This document shows positions 19,948 to 30,715 of a stretch of DNA of 32,506 nt, one piece after another (the stretch's first letter is position 1; every line of letters starts with the position of its first letter). The position numbers and the translations under genes were made by a program. Under the pieces are notes generated by a model. It did no database searches, was not told where the DNA came from, and saw only the letters and a list, made by a program, of their open reading frames with translations. The stretch lies in NCBI RefSeq assembly GCF_000313135.1, contig NW_004457498.1:8523-41028 (forward strand). The letters run 5' to 3'. Source of the stretch: Acanthamoeba castellanii str. Neff. Lineage: Eukaryota; Discosea; Longamoebia; Acanthamoebidae.

Positions 19948-20740
19948 GATGGCCAACCTCACGCCTGCGTGAGTCACCACCAGCTTCCGCCCAGAAGAAC
20001 CCCTCGTGCAGTCGCCTGAGAAGTACATCATTTTTCCTTTAGGAACAGCCAAAGACTTCAGCAATAAAATTTGGATTATCATACTGCTGGTGGAAGCAAC
20101 AACAATCATCAGCCGATTCACACAAATCTGGGCATGACCGGTTCCGTGTTACTTCTACTTGTGTCCCACAAGAGCAACGGAGTGGAGTGGGTCCGCACCT
20201 TTGGTAAGCGCATCTTGCTTGGTGAAGGTCGGGCTGGTGCCAAGGTCGGAGAGTTTCATAGCGCGCAGGCGGTCCTCATCAGGACTCAATAAACTCTCGA
20301 CGACATCACCACCTTTTTTTCTCCCGTTTTCGTAGGGGCTGATTTACGCTCACTTTGTACATTCACCGCTGAGTGAAGGGAAAGCCACAGAGGAGGAAGT
20401 CGTTTCAAAAGAGAGCCCCCTCGACATTGAGGAGCTAATTCTGCCTGCTAGGTACCGCCGAGATTCTTCTTCTGCCATTTGCCGCGAGATGTCGCTCAGC
20501 AGTTGATGAAGTACTGCGGTGATGCGGGACTTAGCCGACGCCTCTCCGAAGGCTCGGCAGGCGGTCTAAATTAGGTTATGTCGGCAAGAATGGGAGAAAG
20601 GATATGGAAGCGACCAACCAGAGACCGAGGCCATGTGGCCCAGCTCACGGCGACCAGCTTCTCCACCTTTTTAAAGGATCCCACTCAACGCAGTCTTGCA
20701 CCCAACAACACCCACACCTACTACAACACTGACTGACAAG
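19948..20740 (+). other. Intergenic region with 3' UTR, possible exon relic and promoter of secreted gene 2
   Basis: AATAAA at 20063-20068 is the likely polyadenylation signal of secreted gene 1; another lies at 20288-20293. A 56-codon open stretch without ATG (20339-20506), beginning after an acceptor-like CCGTTTTCGTAG and containing EELILPARYRRDSSS, looks faintly coding but cannot be joined to anything. A TATA-like TTTTTAAAG at 20668-20676 precedes secreted gene 2 by about 65 bases, followed by a CAA/CAC-rich leader. The shared 14-mer of genes 1 and 3 is not present here. Confidence 0.5.
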
Positions 20741-21193
20741 ATGAAGACCTTCACCTTCGCCGCTCTCTTCGTGCTCGCCTGCCTGCTTGTGGCGTCAGCC
20801 CTTGCCGACTCGGGCGACAGCGAACGCCGCCCTGGTGGCTCCGGCGCTGGTGGCTCTCGCCCCGGTTCTCCTGGTGGCGCTACTGGTGAACCCGGCGCTG
20901 GTGGTAGTACTGGGGGCACGACCGTGGAGGAGGACGACATGGCCACCTTGTTCAACAGCATCAACGGAGCCAATGGCAGTACGTCCTCCCACCGACGGCC
21001 TGATGGCTTTCCTTGGCGCGTCTCGTGCTGAGTGACTGACACACTCCAAACCTGGTCAGTTCTGGGTGCGGACACGTTCTCCCAGCTCTCGGCAGCCACC
21101 AGCGGCCACAACGGGCTGGAGAAGCTCGAGATCAACCTGAACATCAAGGTCGTCCTCGTAAAGATTGGCGACAAGACTTTCAGGCTCCACTGA
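20741..21193 (+). CDS. Small secreted protein 2 of the cluster, 123 aa
   Basis: Exons 20741-20978 and 21060-21193 (intron phase 1, as in its neighbours) give 123 aa. A signal peptide (MKTFTFAALFVLACLLVASALA) precedes a Gly/Pro/Ser/Thr-rich linker of about 45 residues (GGSGAGGSRPGSPGG and so on). The C-terminal core reads FSQLSAATSGHNGLEKLEINLNIKVVLVKIGDK in pattern, with strand-like alternation. This corresponds loosely to LKTLELDFSFNLFALIKK of protein 3 and LKIEFEKNFFILIKK of protein 1. Sequence identity is low, so the relationship rests on architecture, intron position and phase, and adjacency. No mature cysteines. AATAAA follows at 21246-21251. Function is unknown. Confidence 0.75.
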
Positions 21194-21900
21194 GTGACCT
21201 GATCACCCACCAACTTCCTTTTCTCGTTCACCGACCAGTTTGACGAATAAAAGAAGCACTTTTACAGTAATTCGTCTATGAAAGTGGGCATCACGGGCGT
21301 GGGGAGTGACGCCTATGGCTTATGTCGCACCAGCTCACCTCATAGCCGCCACTGCTCTTGCTGCCCGAGGCATCACTTCGTTTTTTTCTGCACCCTGCGC
21401 GGGCTGGAGAACGCATGGCAGCCCGTTGTGTAGTCCGAAGCTCCCCACTAGGCTTGCACAGTGTTTTCATTGGTGGTGATGACTTCGCCCGTCGTCAGCA
21501 TCTCGCCTCTGCCGGTCACCACCACCAGCACTCGACCGCTCTCCCAGTAAGCAAACTGTAGGCGCGAAATGAAGGTATAATGTGGTAGTGCTGGTACCCA
21601 CCGGCACATGCCATTACACTCACACTACACATGACGGCCACTACGGACGGGGCATGCTCTGAGCTGGCCAACAGCATTCACCAGCCATTACTGACACATA
21701 TTTGTCGACTACGGGTGATCCCGCTTTCCATTCTGGTACATTGAGACACAGGGCCGTCGTTGGGCGGAACACCTGCCACCGCTCCTGGCGCGGGGTCTTA
21801 TTAAAGAGGCTCACACCCTTGATTGTCTCTACCTTATACAACAACACCAACAACAAGCAGCACCAGCTCTGCTCACTACTGTCATCAATCAACTGCAGTC
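21194..21900 (+). promoter_or_regulatory. Intergenic region with promoter of secreted gene 3
   Basis: AATAAA at 21246-21251 probably ends secreted gene 2. The element GGAACACCTGCCAC at 21766-21779 matches 19467-19480 exactly, within a longer match GTTGG-N2-GGAACACCTGCCAC. A TATA-like TATTAAA lies at 21799-21805, 19 bases downstream, and the leader 21838-21870 is CAA-rich. From 21260 to 21720 I see no gene. A 67-codon ORF at 21358-21561 begins at TTG and has no supporting feature. Confidence 0.6.
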
Positions 21901-22286
21901 ATGATGAGCCTCAAGTTTGCAGCCATCGCGCTCCTGGCGTGTCTCTTTGTCGCCGCGGCCTTCGCCCAGGGCCAGCAACGCCGTCCGGGTGGTGGTGGGG
22001 GCAGCGTAGGAGATGAAGCCTACGGCGACCTGAGTGAGTTCCAGAGTACGCACACCGAGCCCTCTCCATTCCAGCGTTTGGCTGACTGTGTGTTGTGCGC
22101 GTGTGCTTAGCGTTCAAGAAGGAGGACTTCAAGGGTATCGAGGAGGCCGTCGATAGCTTCCTGCACTTCGGGGAGGAGTCGCGCGAGGTGGACAGGAAGG
22201 GAGGCTACCACCACGACAAGGACAACGGCCTCAAGACCCTCGAGCTCGACTTCTCCTTCAACCTCTTCGCCCTCATCAAGAAATAA
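21901..22286 (+). CDS. Small secreted protein 3 of the cluster, 102 aa
   Basis: Exons 21901-22033 and 22111-22286 (phase 1) give 102 aa. Two adjacent ATGs open the frame; either gives the same signal peptide (LKFAAIALLACLFVAAAFA, cleavage before QG). The linker is Gln/Arg/Pro/Gly-rich. The core FKKEDFKGIEEAVDSFLHFG aligns with FNQNHFNGIKNAV of protein 1, both directly after the intron. The ends LKTLELDFSFNLFALIKK and LKIEFEKNFFILIKK align as well, so these two are clear paralogs. The centre is charged (ESREVDRKGGYHHDKD). No cysteines in the mature part. The promoter shares the 14-mer and TATA spacing of gene 1, implying co-regulation. No function can be assigned. Confidence 0.82.
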
Positions 22287-22434
22287 GCTCCTTTGACGGC
22301 CGCCAGCCTGACCCCTCGTAGCAGGATAGAGCAACCACACACTACCCGCGTCACCATCACCAAAAGAATGAAGATCTGTCGCTTCGCTTTTTCTACTGCA
22401 AAAATTTTCAGTCCGAATCGATGAGCGCAGGGGT
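22287..22434. other. Convergent 3' spacer
   Basis: These 148 bases separate secreted gene 3 (+) from the RhoGEF stop (-). There is no AATAAA; an A/T run (AAAAATTTT) lies at 22400-22408. Nothing else is seen. Confidence 0.5.
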
Positions 22435-25400
22435 TCAAGGGGAGAGGGAGGTGGCGGGGAAGGTGGAGGGACCGGAGGGAGGCGACGGGGCCTTGACCCG
22501 CTCGAGGACGGCGCTGGAGGCCAATTCCTCGAAGTGGCCCGAGCTGGAGCTGGCGCTGCGGGCCGAGAGGCTCTGCAGCTTCTGCATCTTGCCGGTCAGG
22601 CTCGTCAGCCACTCCTGCTTCTCCTCTACACTGTCGAAACGCAACGTCGTCACGTCCTTCTTGTAGGCGATATCGATCACGTGGTGCTGGTCGCCTGCTC
22701 CCCCCAACCACCATCGAAATGTTGTCAACAAACAAACGATTGACACTTGATGAACAGAGCATCGAGCAGTCTCGGGTCGAGTGCGCACCCTTGTCGGGGA
22801 GGTCCAAGAGCGAGGCTTGAGCGAAGGGAATCATGGATACCACCTTCAACATCGCATCCTTCCGTCGTGAGGCTGACGGGGGGGGGAGAAGAGCGAAGAG
22901 CGTCAATCATTTCAAAAGAACGAAGAGAGAGAGAGAGAAATACGTACAGCCGGGCTTGTCCTTGTCTTCGGCAAGGATGAGCAGATCGGTGAAGAGGAAG
23001 AACCGCCGGCGGAAGCTCTCCGACCGATCCTTGGCAACTTCCATCAGCTTGCCCTCCTGCACCAGCCGTCGGCCGGGCACCATCAACTGTACACCGAATT
23101 TCTGAGGGGACAGACACAACACGCAACACCGGCGCAAAAACGTGTTTTGAGTCTCCTGACAACGGTGAGTGTCGTTGCGTGCGTGCGTGTGTACCTCTGT
23201 ATTGGAGAGTCGGCTGATGATCCTGGCGATGACCTCTCGATCCTCGTCGGCCTGCTTCTTCTCGTTGACCGACGTCACGACGGCTTCGATCTTGCCGAAG
23301 GCCTCTTGCAGATGCGGGTAGTCGACATGGGCTTCATCCGTGTGCTTGATCAGCTCCTGCTCGTTCACACCACTCGCGATCGTCAATTCACGCGGTAAAG
23401 GAGAGATTGAGGGGACCACGACGGGACTCAGTGCATCGCGTACCCGCATCAACAGCGGATATTTACAGAGGCGCTGGACCGGTTTGATCAGGTAGTCGCG
23501 CAGTGTGAGGCCGTTGAGCTCGGGGTTCACTGCCATTTTCTGAATTCCATGCACAAGAATGAACGGGTCAGCCAGGGGCTCAAGCGAGTGGTGGATTACA
23601 TATTGGATCGCGCCACGCACCTCTTGGAAGGCTCGGAATCGGGGATTGGTCTTGCTGGCGTTCACGACCGCCTCACGCGCGGCCGCTTGGTTGCTGCAGT
23701 ACTGGGAGTACATTTTCAAATAGTCGGCCTGCGCGACAAAAGAACGAAGAGAAAGAGCATCGGAGTTAAAACTGAGGGAATTTGGGGACAAAAGGCAGAT
23801 GGACGGGAGGGGGGGGGGTGGAGTAGGAGGCGCACCAGTAGGACAAAGCACTGGCCGAGCTCTTCGCCGTTGGTCTCCTTGACTCTCTTGGAGATATCAT
23901 CATACAGCTCGGAGTTGACATGCAGGAGCATGCTCAGGTTCGAGAAGATCGTGCTCAACTCCTCTTTGGTGAGAATGCCCTCTTCGTCCAGCGGCATCCT
24001 GTTGTGTACACCGGCATGCATGTGAGTTTTCTGCACAACCGCACGCGCACGACACGCACGACACGCACGATAAACACAAGAGAAAGTCGAACCGGAAGAG
24101 GGTGAGCATGATTTTGAGGTCCTGGACGTAGTCCCGTTCGGTGTTGACGATTTCGTTGATCACCCGGTTGCGTTGTCGCTGCTTCTCGGGGACGTCCTCG
24201 CCCACGGGCAACACCTCGCGCTCGCGCTTTCGCCGCTCCTCGCGCTCGCGCTTGTCCTTCTCCTCTTCGACCATCTTGGCCTTCTGGTTGAGGACCCACA
24301 GCGGGTTCATCTTGCGGGCCGACGCCGGCTGCATCAGCGAGTCCGGCGTGGACGACACGCGACGGGGCGACTTGTCGCTGTTGCTCCCTCCTCGCGCACT
24401 GCCGTCGCCGAAGACCGATGACAGGTTGATAGAGATGTTCTGTCGGCGCCCCGCGTCAGGCCACACGCTCTCAAGCCAGTACAGTGGACCGCACGACACG
24501 ACACGACACACACGACACACGCGACACGATACACGATACACGAGGCGCACACGACACATGGTGGAACAGAAGCCATTACCTTGAGCGAAACGAAGCGTTC
24601 GAGCGAAGGCGTCTCCTTTGCCGGCGTGACAGAGTCGCGGCTGGCTGATCTTGGGTTGAGTGTTCTGTCCACCCCACGCAATCGTGAGCACGGTGCGTGT
24701 GCGGTGTGTGCGGTCGTGCGTGTGGTGTGTGCGTGTGCGTGTGCGTGTGCGGAAAAAAGCAGTACTGGCGATCGATGTGATTGATCTGTTTCTTGAGCTC
24801 CACCATCGAGCCGGAGCGCGTCAGATTCTTCCGCAGCTTCTCCGTGTTGCCCTTGGCCTCACCATCACCGCTGCCACCCTCCTCCCGCTGCCCGCCGCCG
24901 TGCTCCGCCTCGCCGTCGCCCTCCGCATCGCCCTCCGCGTCCTCGCCGTTGAGCTTGACCGACAGCGAGTGCCGCGAGGCCGTCGGCAGCGGGAGGCTCT
25001 TGTCCTCCTTCTTCTTGCGGCGGGACGAGTGGCCCTTCTTCTGTTTGTCCTTCTTGTCCTTCTTGGCCTTGGCCGAGCCGGCGCCCTCGTCCTGTTCGTC
25101 GCCCTCGACGGCGACGGCGGCGGCGGCCTCTTCGTCGCCCTCGAGGCCCGCAGCTGCCCCGTCCGCCGTCGGAGCATTCTCTCTTCGCTTGAGCTTGCTC
25201 GCTGTGTGCCACAAGAAACAAAGAAAGAACGAAAGAAAGAAGACGAGAGAAGAAGAACACGCGTCAGTCGCTCAGCGCGAGAACAACGGAACGAGGAGGG
25301 AGGGGGGGAGACCAGGTGGCGAAGTCAACGACAACAAAAAAGCGACCGGCGCGAGGCGTGTTTGGCCAGCACTTTTTTGTTTCCGTTATTATTTGTTTTA

Positions 25401-25970
25401 AAATAATAATAAAAGCCATAAATGGAAAATTGAATTACAACTTATTCACATAAATAATGGAATTAATACAACATAAGAATAGAAAGTGAAGGGTGACGGG
25501 GGGGGGAGTGCACCTCCAGGCCGGCGGAACGAGCCCAGGAGGGAGGCGGCCGTTGCGCCGTCCGTCGCGCTTCGCTTTCGCTTGGCCTGGGCGCTGAGGC
25601 TTCGATCTTTCACCTGGGCCATGGTGAGCCGCCTGGCCGAGGTCGGCGACGCGCCAGCAGATGACGACAGGCCCTCCATCACTCCATCTCCTCCTGCCGC
25701 CGCCTCGTCGTCGATGTTGAGCGCCTCATCTGCCGAAAAATCTTCCTCGGTGTCGACCTTGGCTTCATCGTCGGTCGTTGAGTCGTTGCCACCGGCGTTG
25801 CCCTGCACTTTTTCTTTCACGACGCGCGAGAGGCGTTCGATGCGCGAGCCCCCTCTCTTCTTCTTTTTCTCCTTGTCCTTCTTCTCCTTGTCTTTCTTTT
25901 CCTTCTTCTCCTTCTTGGTCTGGGCCGTTTGGGGATGATCCTCGCTCCCTCCCAACTTTATCTCCGACAT
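22435..25970 (-). CDS. Rho guanine-nucleotide exchange factor with DH and PH domains, 785 aa
   Basis: DH-PH proteins exchange GDP for GTP on Rho/Rac GTPases at membranes and drive actin remodelling. Eleven exons (25970-25514, 25201-24766, 24664-24580, 24439-24093, 23998-23836, 23728-23621, 23539-23444, 23359-23195, 23101-22948, 22872-22789, 22697-22435) join to 785 aa. The first 300 residues are disordered with Lys/Glu tracts (KKEKKEKKDKEKKDK) and Ser/Ala-rich linkers. The DH domain starts at NRVINEIVNTERDYVQDLKIM, passes FSNLSMLLHVNSELYDDI, and reaches the conserved helix LRDYLIKPVQRLCKYPLLMR. The PH domain runs from LVQEGKLMEV through RRRFFLFTDLLILAEDK to FDSVEEKQEWLTSL, with the invariant Trp. 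A Ser/Pro tail ends it. No SH3, CH or Rab domain is present. The Lys-rich N-terminus may bind acidic lipids. Confidence 0.93.
24488..24556 (-). repeat. Degenerate ACACG-type repeat in a RhoGEF intron
   Basis: The intron between RhoGEF exons 3 and 4 contains CACGACACGACACGACACAC and related units in a decaying array. It is the same pentamer as in the intron at 976-1097. A third short example lies at about 24044-24069 in the next intron (CACGACACGCACGACACGCA). Confidence 0.75.
25202..25513 (-). other. Long AT-rich first intron of the RhoGEF gene
   Basis: At 312 bases this is one of the longest introns in the window. Its half near the donor (25370-25490) is strongly AT-rich, with TTTTAAAATAATAATAAAAG, in a GC-rich gene. 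The rest is purine-rich on the plus strand with GAAAGAA repeats. No RNA gene or transposon end is recognised. Confidence 0.6.
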
Positions 25971-26243
25971 CTTTCCTTCGCTTTCGTTCTTTTAACCACC
26001 TTGCCTTCGTTCTTTCTTTTGGCGAGAGTGAGAGGTGAGAGGTTGTGCTTGAGGCTGTACTTCGGCCACTCTCCGGGCCTTCACTTCGCTCTCGTGTTTG
26101 TTGCGCAGGCTGAGAGATAAAATGACACTAAACCAACAACAGCGCAACGGTCGCCCGCCTTATGCCATTTTAGCTCCGGACTGGTTTCCTCGACAACCTC
26201 ACCGTGTTTGAAATTTCACACCAAGAGAACGAAGCGGTGATGA
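25971..26243 (-). promoter_or_regulatory. RhoGEF promoter and 3' end of the upstream gene
   Basis: This 273-base spacer lies between two head-to-tail minus-strand genes and must carry the 3' UTR of the MHR-like gene and the RhoGEF promoter. GAAAG/GAACG repeats are present on the minus strand. No clear TATA box is seen. Confidence 0.4.
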
Positions 26244-29200
26244 TCACTTGGTCGGGGCAGCGCCGCCGGGTTTCTTGTTTCGCGGCCGGCGTGGTCGGGC
26301 GGCGGACTCCTTGAACTGAACCAGGTCTTGCTCGCCGTCCACCGCCGCGAACTTGTGCCACTTGTAGCCCTTCGCCCTCTTCTTCGGCTGCGGCAACGGC
26401 GTTGGTGAAGGCAGCGATGACGGCGTACCCCTCTCCGCCGCCCTCGGTGGCTGAGAAGTGGTGGTCTTCGCCGTCTTGGCTGTCGCCGATGCCGACGTGA
26501 GCGACGGCGGTGAAGTTGATGATGTTGAAGTGGAGGTTGATGGTGATGATGATGAAGTAGAAGTTGAAGTCGACGTTGAAGTTGAAGAAGATGGAGAGAG
26601 AAAGAGTGTGTGCGGAGTGGGCTGCAGCAGAGATCGGTGTGGTGGCGCCGCGGGCCGAGCAGAGTCGGGGAAGAAGGGCGACGCCGAAGCCAAGGTCGGC
26701 CGCGACGGTGGTGTTGACCGCTGCGTCGAGAGGCGGGGTGGAAGGAGCTGCTCGCCGTACATCGCCGCCGACGAGGTGAGCGGCTCCGGGACTGGCGGCA
26801 TCGGCGACGGCGCCCAGGCCTGGGGCGGTTGGGCCACCGCTGCTGGGAGCGGCGGATGACGAGCAGAGTACTCTGCCTGCGGCAGGTGGTACTGATGAGG
26901 CAGGTGCTGCGGGGCGTGGTAGTAGTGGTAGTCGCTGTGCTGCAGGCGGGTGCTGGCGAGAGGGTGGTCCGCCATTACAGCGCCTGCATAGTGCGCCGCC
27001 GCCGAGCCGTGAGCGTAGGGCCGGGTCGTGGTGACGGGGTAGACCGGCCCACGGGACGAACTGATCGGGGCCGGCGTGGGCAGAGTGGGAAGCGAGTGAA
27101 GAGATCGGTCGTGACGACCAAAAGGTGTTGACGACGTCAGCGTGAGCGAGGACGACGTGGCGGGCGAGCTCGGCGAAGTCGAGCTCCGAGAGCCGGCGGA
27201 GGAGGGAGTGGGGAGGGAGGTGAACGCGGGCGGGGCGACGACTATCGTCAGCTCGTCTCTGCGTCGCTTCTCTGACGTTCGCCTCACGCCCGCGTCTTTC
27301 GTCGTCGGTTCGTCAACCAGCGCGATCTCGTGCAGGCGTTCGCTCAGACCCTGCGCAGCAACGACGGGCGGCGTCGGTGGGCGCTCGTTGGCGAGGGGCT
27401 TGGGGAGGCCTTCGAGCGCCTGGGCGTAGCCGGCGTACAGGCCGCATACGAGCGGGTATGTGGTGGCCAGCGGTTGGGTCACCTCCAGCAGTTCCTTCAG
27501 GTCGCACCACTGCCGAGTCTCCATCAGCGCCTCTGTACACATCGATGCCATGAGCGTCAGCGCACACGCACGCGCACCGCCGCACAGGACATCTCAAAGC
27601 ACGTACCGACGGCGGCGGTGACCATGGGCTGCATGCCGCAGTACATGTACTGCATGAAGTGGGCGTTGCGCTTGGCGATCTGCAGGAAGCCGGACGCGGC
27701 GTGCGCCGAGAGGTCGGGCCGGTCGAGGCACCTGGCGCAGTCGGCCTCCAGGGCCTTGACGCACATGAGGAACGACACCCGCTGCATGTAGGGCAAGCGG
27801 CTATCCTCCCCCATGACATACTCGTCCTCGGCCTCACTGCTATCGTCGCTAGCCATCGCCGGCGGACTGCCCGATGCGATGCGTGCGTGCCCGCCTGCGC
27901 AGGCACCTTCGCTCTCGGCTTCGGCTTCGGCTTCAGCCTGCAGGTCGGCCTCGAGCGTACCTAGGGCGCGCAGCAGAGGGAAGAGATGGCGGCGCCCGGC
28001 CTCGCCGCGGGCAGCGGGCTGGGCCGCCGCTCGGGCCTTGTAGATCGACAAGCCGGCCATCACATTCAGCAACAGCATGCCAACTGAGTTGCCCCTGTTG
28101 TTGGTGGTTGGTTGGTTGGTTGGAGTTGACAGAGAAAATTCTGTAGTTGATCGCGAGTCGTTGGTGGTACCTGTCGACGGCGCTGATCATGGGCAAGCCG
28201 GCGCGCTCGAGAGACTCGAAAGGAAGCGACACTCGGCAATACGGCAACCGCCGGGCGTGCAAGTATTCTGTAGTTATTGGGGAAATAGAGAGGAGTTAAA
28301 ACCCTGATGAAAGCGGCGGGTTGTGGGGAGTACCGTACCGCGTCGGAGGTGGATGAGCTCTTTGGCGGTGGTGGAGGGTAAGAACGTCGCACCGTAGATG
28401 CATCGCAGGAAAGTGTCACTGTTGGTTATTGACAAAGAGAGTAGTTGGTGAGTTGACAAACTGTAGTGTTTCGATCACCCACGCATTGTAGATGTTGAAT
28501 AAAGCACCTGTTGAGCATAGCGACGCTTCGGCAGATGTTGGCCGAGAGAGACATGTAGTACCCACACTTATTTATGTCACACTGCATGCGTTGCGGTATG
28601 GAGTGAGTGGTTGATCTTATGGGCACTCAATCAATCCATACCTCGTAATAGAGCACATGTAGTGCTAGGACGTAGAGTGCCTGCGCCACGTTGTAGTCGG
28701 GATTGTCGAAGACTTCGCTGAGGGTCCATCGGGCTCTCTCGGTCATCTGCTTCGCCATCTCGACATTGCCGCTGTGCGTCGCTCCTGGGAGGCGACATGT
28801 TAAGCTCACGTTGAGTTGGGTGGTTCCTGAAAGACCTTGCGAGGTCCGCGTACCAATCAAAAGGCACACGTAGACATTTAGAGTGAGCGGGTAGTCCTCT
28901 CTAGCTTCATCGGGCGACGTCAGAGCGAAGCGGACCATCTCCTCGGTCATCGCCGCCGGGGCCAACGGTGAAATGCTCCAGAAGAACCTGCGCGCGCACA
29001 CAGGTTCATCAGCAGACCGCAGCAGCAGCAGCAACAACGGGGAATACGTGTAGTGATGGTTCACCGTACTTGGCGTAGACATCACGGTAGGTTATGGCCA
29101 GGCACATGTTGTTGAAGTGGGCTCCTTCGAGCCACGACCTCGCTGTCGTGCGCGTGGTCTGCGGCTGTGTTGGTTGTTTCCCATCGTCCACCATCTCGTC

Positions 29201-30016
29201 GAAGCTGTCGTTGAGGAACAGCTCCCACTCCTCCTTTTGTCTCCGAGACGGTGATCCACCGTTCAGCGGCTCAGCCGCGGACGTGTTGTGCGCCGGCACT
29301 GGCGCTTGTGAGGCGAGATTGGTGGTGGTGGTGGTGGTGGTGGAATAGGAGTTAAAAAACCCGGCCGTTGTGTTGGTGAAGAAGCCGGCGTTGGACGATG
29401 CGGGCGGTGCTGCGTCGAAGGCCGACAGCTCAGGCGGGTGCGAAGAGTACGCCATGAGGCGCTGGGGCTGTCGATCTCCGCGATGCGACGCCGCCTCATC
29501 GGGCCGATAGCGCGACGCGGCCGGAAGGCTCCACTCTCCGCTGCTCTCCGAGCCGCTGCGATCGCAGTGGCCGTAGGCATCCGCCGCCGAGGAGAGCGCA
29601 GACGCCGGGCTGCTGCTCCCGCCGCCGCCGCCGCCGTGGTAGACCCCGATGCAGCTCGTGTCGAAGAGGCTCACCTGGCCGCCGCCGCCAAACGCCGAAC
29701 TCATGATCCCCGTCTCCGGCATCGCGTTGATCGCATGTCCAGGGACCCGCGATGATGATGAAGAGGTGGTAGTGTTGTGAATCGGTTCCTCTACAACGCG
29801 TTGCTGCTGCCGCTGTGGTTGCTGTTGTTGTTGTCTTTGCAGCTTCTTTTCTTGTCGCTGCCGATCCCGCTCGTTCAGGTCGGCCTCGACCAGCTGGATG
29901 TCCTCCTCCGCCAACCATCGCCGCAGCGTTTCCGTGCTTCCGCTGTCGCTCGAGCTCAGCGAGGAGTGGATCGAACCACCGCCGACGTCGTGAGGCGTAA
30001 AAGTGCGATCCCACAT
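26244..30016 (-). CDS. Large protein with a fungal-transcription-factor middle-homology-like region, 1083 aa
   Basis: Eight exons (30016-29070, 28987-28854, 28784-28642, 28581-28508, 28418-28339, 28267-28171, 28094-27607, 27532-26244) join to 1083 aa. The N-terminal 280 residues are disordered with Gln and Thr/Ser runs. The core (about 295-610) is helical: FFWSISPLAP, YPLTLNVYVCLLIGATHSGN, AKQMTERARWTLSEVF, VAQALYVLALHVLYYE, GYYMSLSANICRSVAMLN. Its order and spacing recall the middle homology region of fungal Zn-cluster regulators (Y/F...P, tandem alpha-helices, QALxxLA, then the surface-sensing helix). No Zn2Cys6 finger is seen upstream of the ATG at 30016, so DNA binding is unproven. The C-terminal 400 residues are Ser/Pro/Thr-rich and end in a basic patch (KKRAKGYKWHKF, PRRPRNKKPGG), a possible nuclear signal. 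The family call is moderate. Confidence 0.65.
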
Positions 30017-30715
30017 AACAGGGCGGGAGCAGGCCTGATAGAAGCGACTCTGCGCAATCCACTACTTCATCTTAGAAGATGTAAAATCTCAACTCCTTGA
30101 AAGGAGATATATCTTTATTTATTTTATTGAAGGAGGGAGAGAGTACGGAGAGGGGGGGGGCAAAGCGAAGGTACCTTGACAAGAAAAGGTGTTGTGGCTC
30201 GCTCGAGCTTGTTCGCTTGTTCGCGTTACGGAGGTGGGACGAGAGCCGCAGACGATGGGTGCTTCCTCGGCAGTTTTTATCCCATCGCTATGTAGCCATC
30301 CCGCAGACACGGCGTGACAAGCAGTCTCCGAGCAGAACAGCCTGTGGTGGCCTAGTGCTGGTGCGCCGGCATTGCGAGACACGATCATTCTCGCACCTCT
30401 GGCCATCGGTCTGCACCCCACGCGAGATGGTGCACCGATGTCTTGGGAGCCACCTCGCTGCATAGGCACACGCACCAGAAGAGCCAAAAAAAGAATTGGC
30501 GGAACAAGATTATTTTATTTCTTGGAATGTAGAATATGTCATGGAATGCCAAGCACGACCTGTGTGCGGTGAAATGAGGTCAAACGTTTGTGTTGGTGAA
30601 AACAGCATTTCAGCCCACCACACCAACAGCGCAAGAAGAGCCAGCGCGCCACTCTCGTTTGGCCTGTTAGCCCTCCCCCACCCACCCAGTTAAGTCGACC
30701 TACCAAAACACAAGT
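30017..30715. promoter_or_regulatory. Divergent intergenic region, MHR-like and VIT-vWA genes
   Basis: These 699 bases separate two outward-reading genes. CTCCTT-GA-AAGGAG at 30093-30106 is a perfect inverted repeat next to an AT-rich tract (30107-30128). A second AT-rich patch covers about 30500-30540. No TATA box can be fixed. ORFs of 66-122 codons on both strands here have no domain, signal or codon support, and I do not call them genes. Confidence 0.5.

Noticed and set aside
20129..20506. Possible two-exon gene between secreted genes 1 and 2 (MTGSVLLLLVSHK..., then ...EELILPARYRRD)
   Set aside because: The only good donor (GTAAG at 20203) joins the first part out of the frame of the second and stops at once. 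No other evidence; noted only as a possible relic.
24660..25406. 248-codon plus-strand Leu/Val/Arg-rich ORF
   Set aside because: It is antisense to the low-complexity Lys/Glu/Ala exon of the RhoGEF; no domain or splice support.
26458..26859. Plus-strand Val/Asp/Glu-rich ORF
   Set aside because: It is antisense to the Ser/Thr-rich C-terminal exon of the MHR-like gene and mirrors its TCN repeats.
30119..30572. ORFs of 66-122 codons on both strands in the MHR/VIT-vWA spacer
   Set aside because: No domain, signal peptide or splice logic; the composition is that of random GC-rich DNA.
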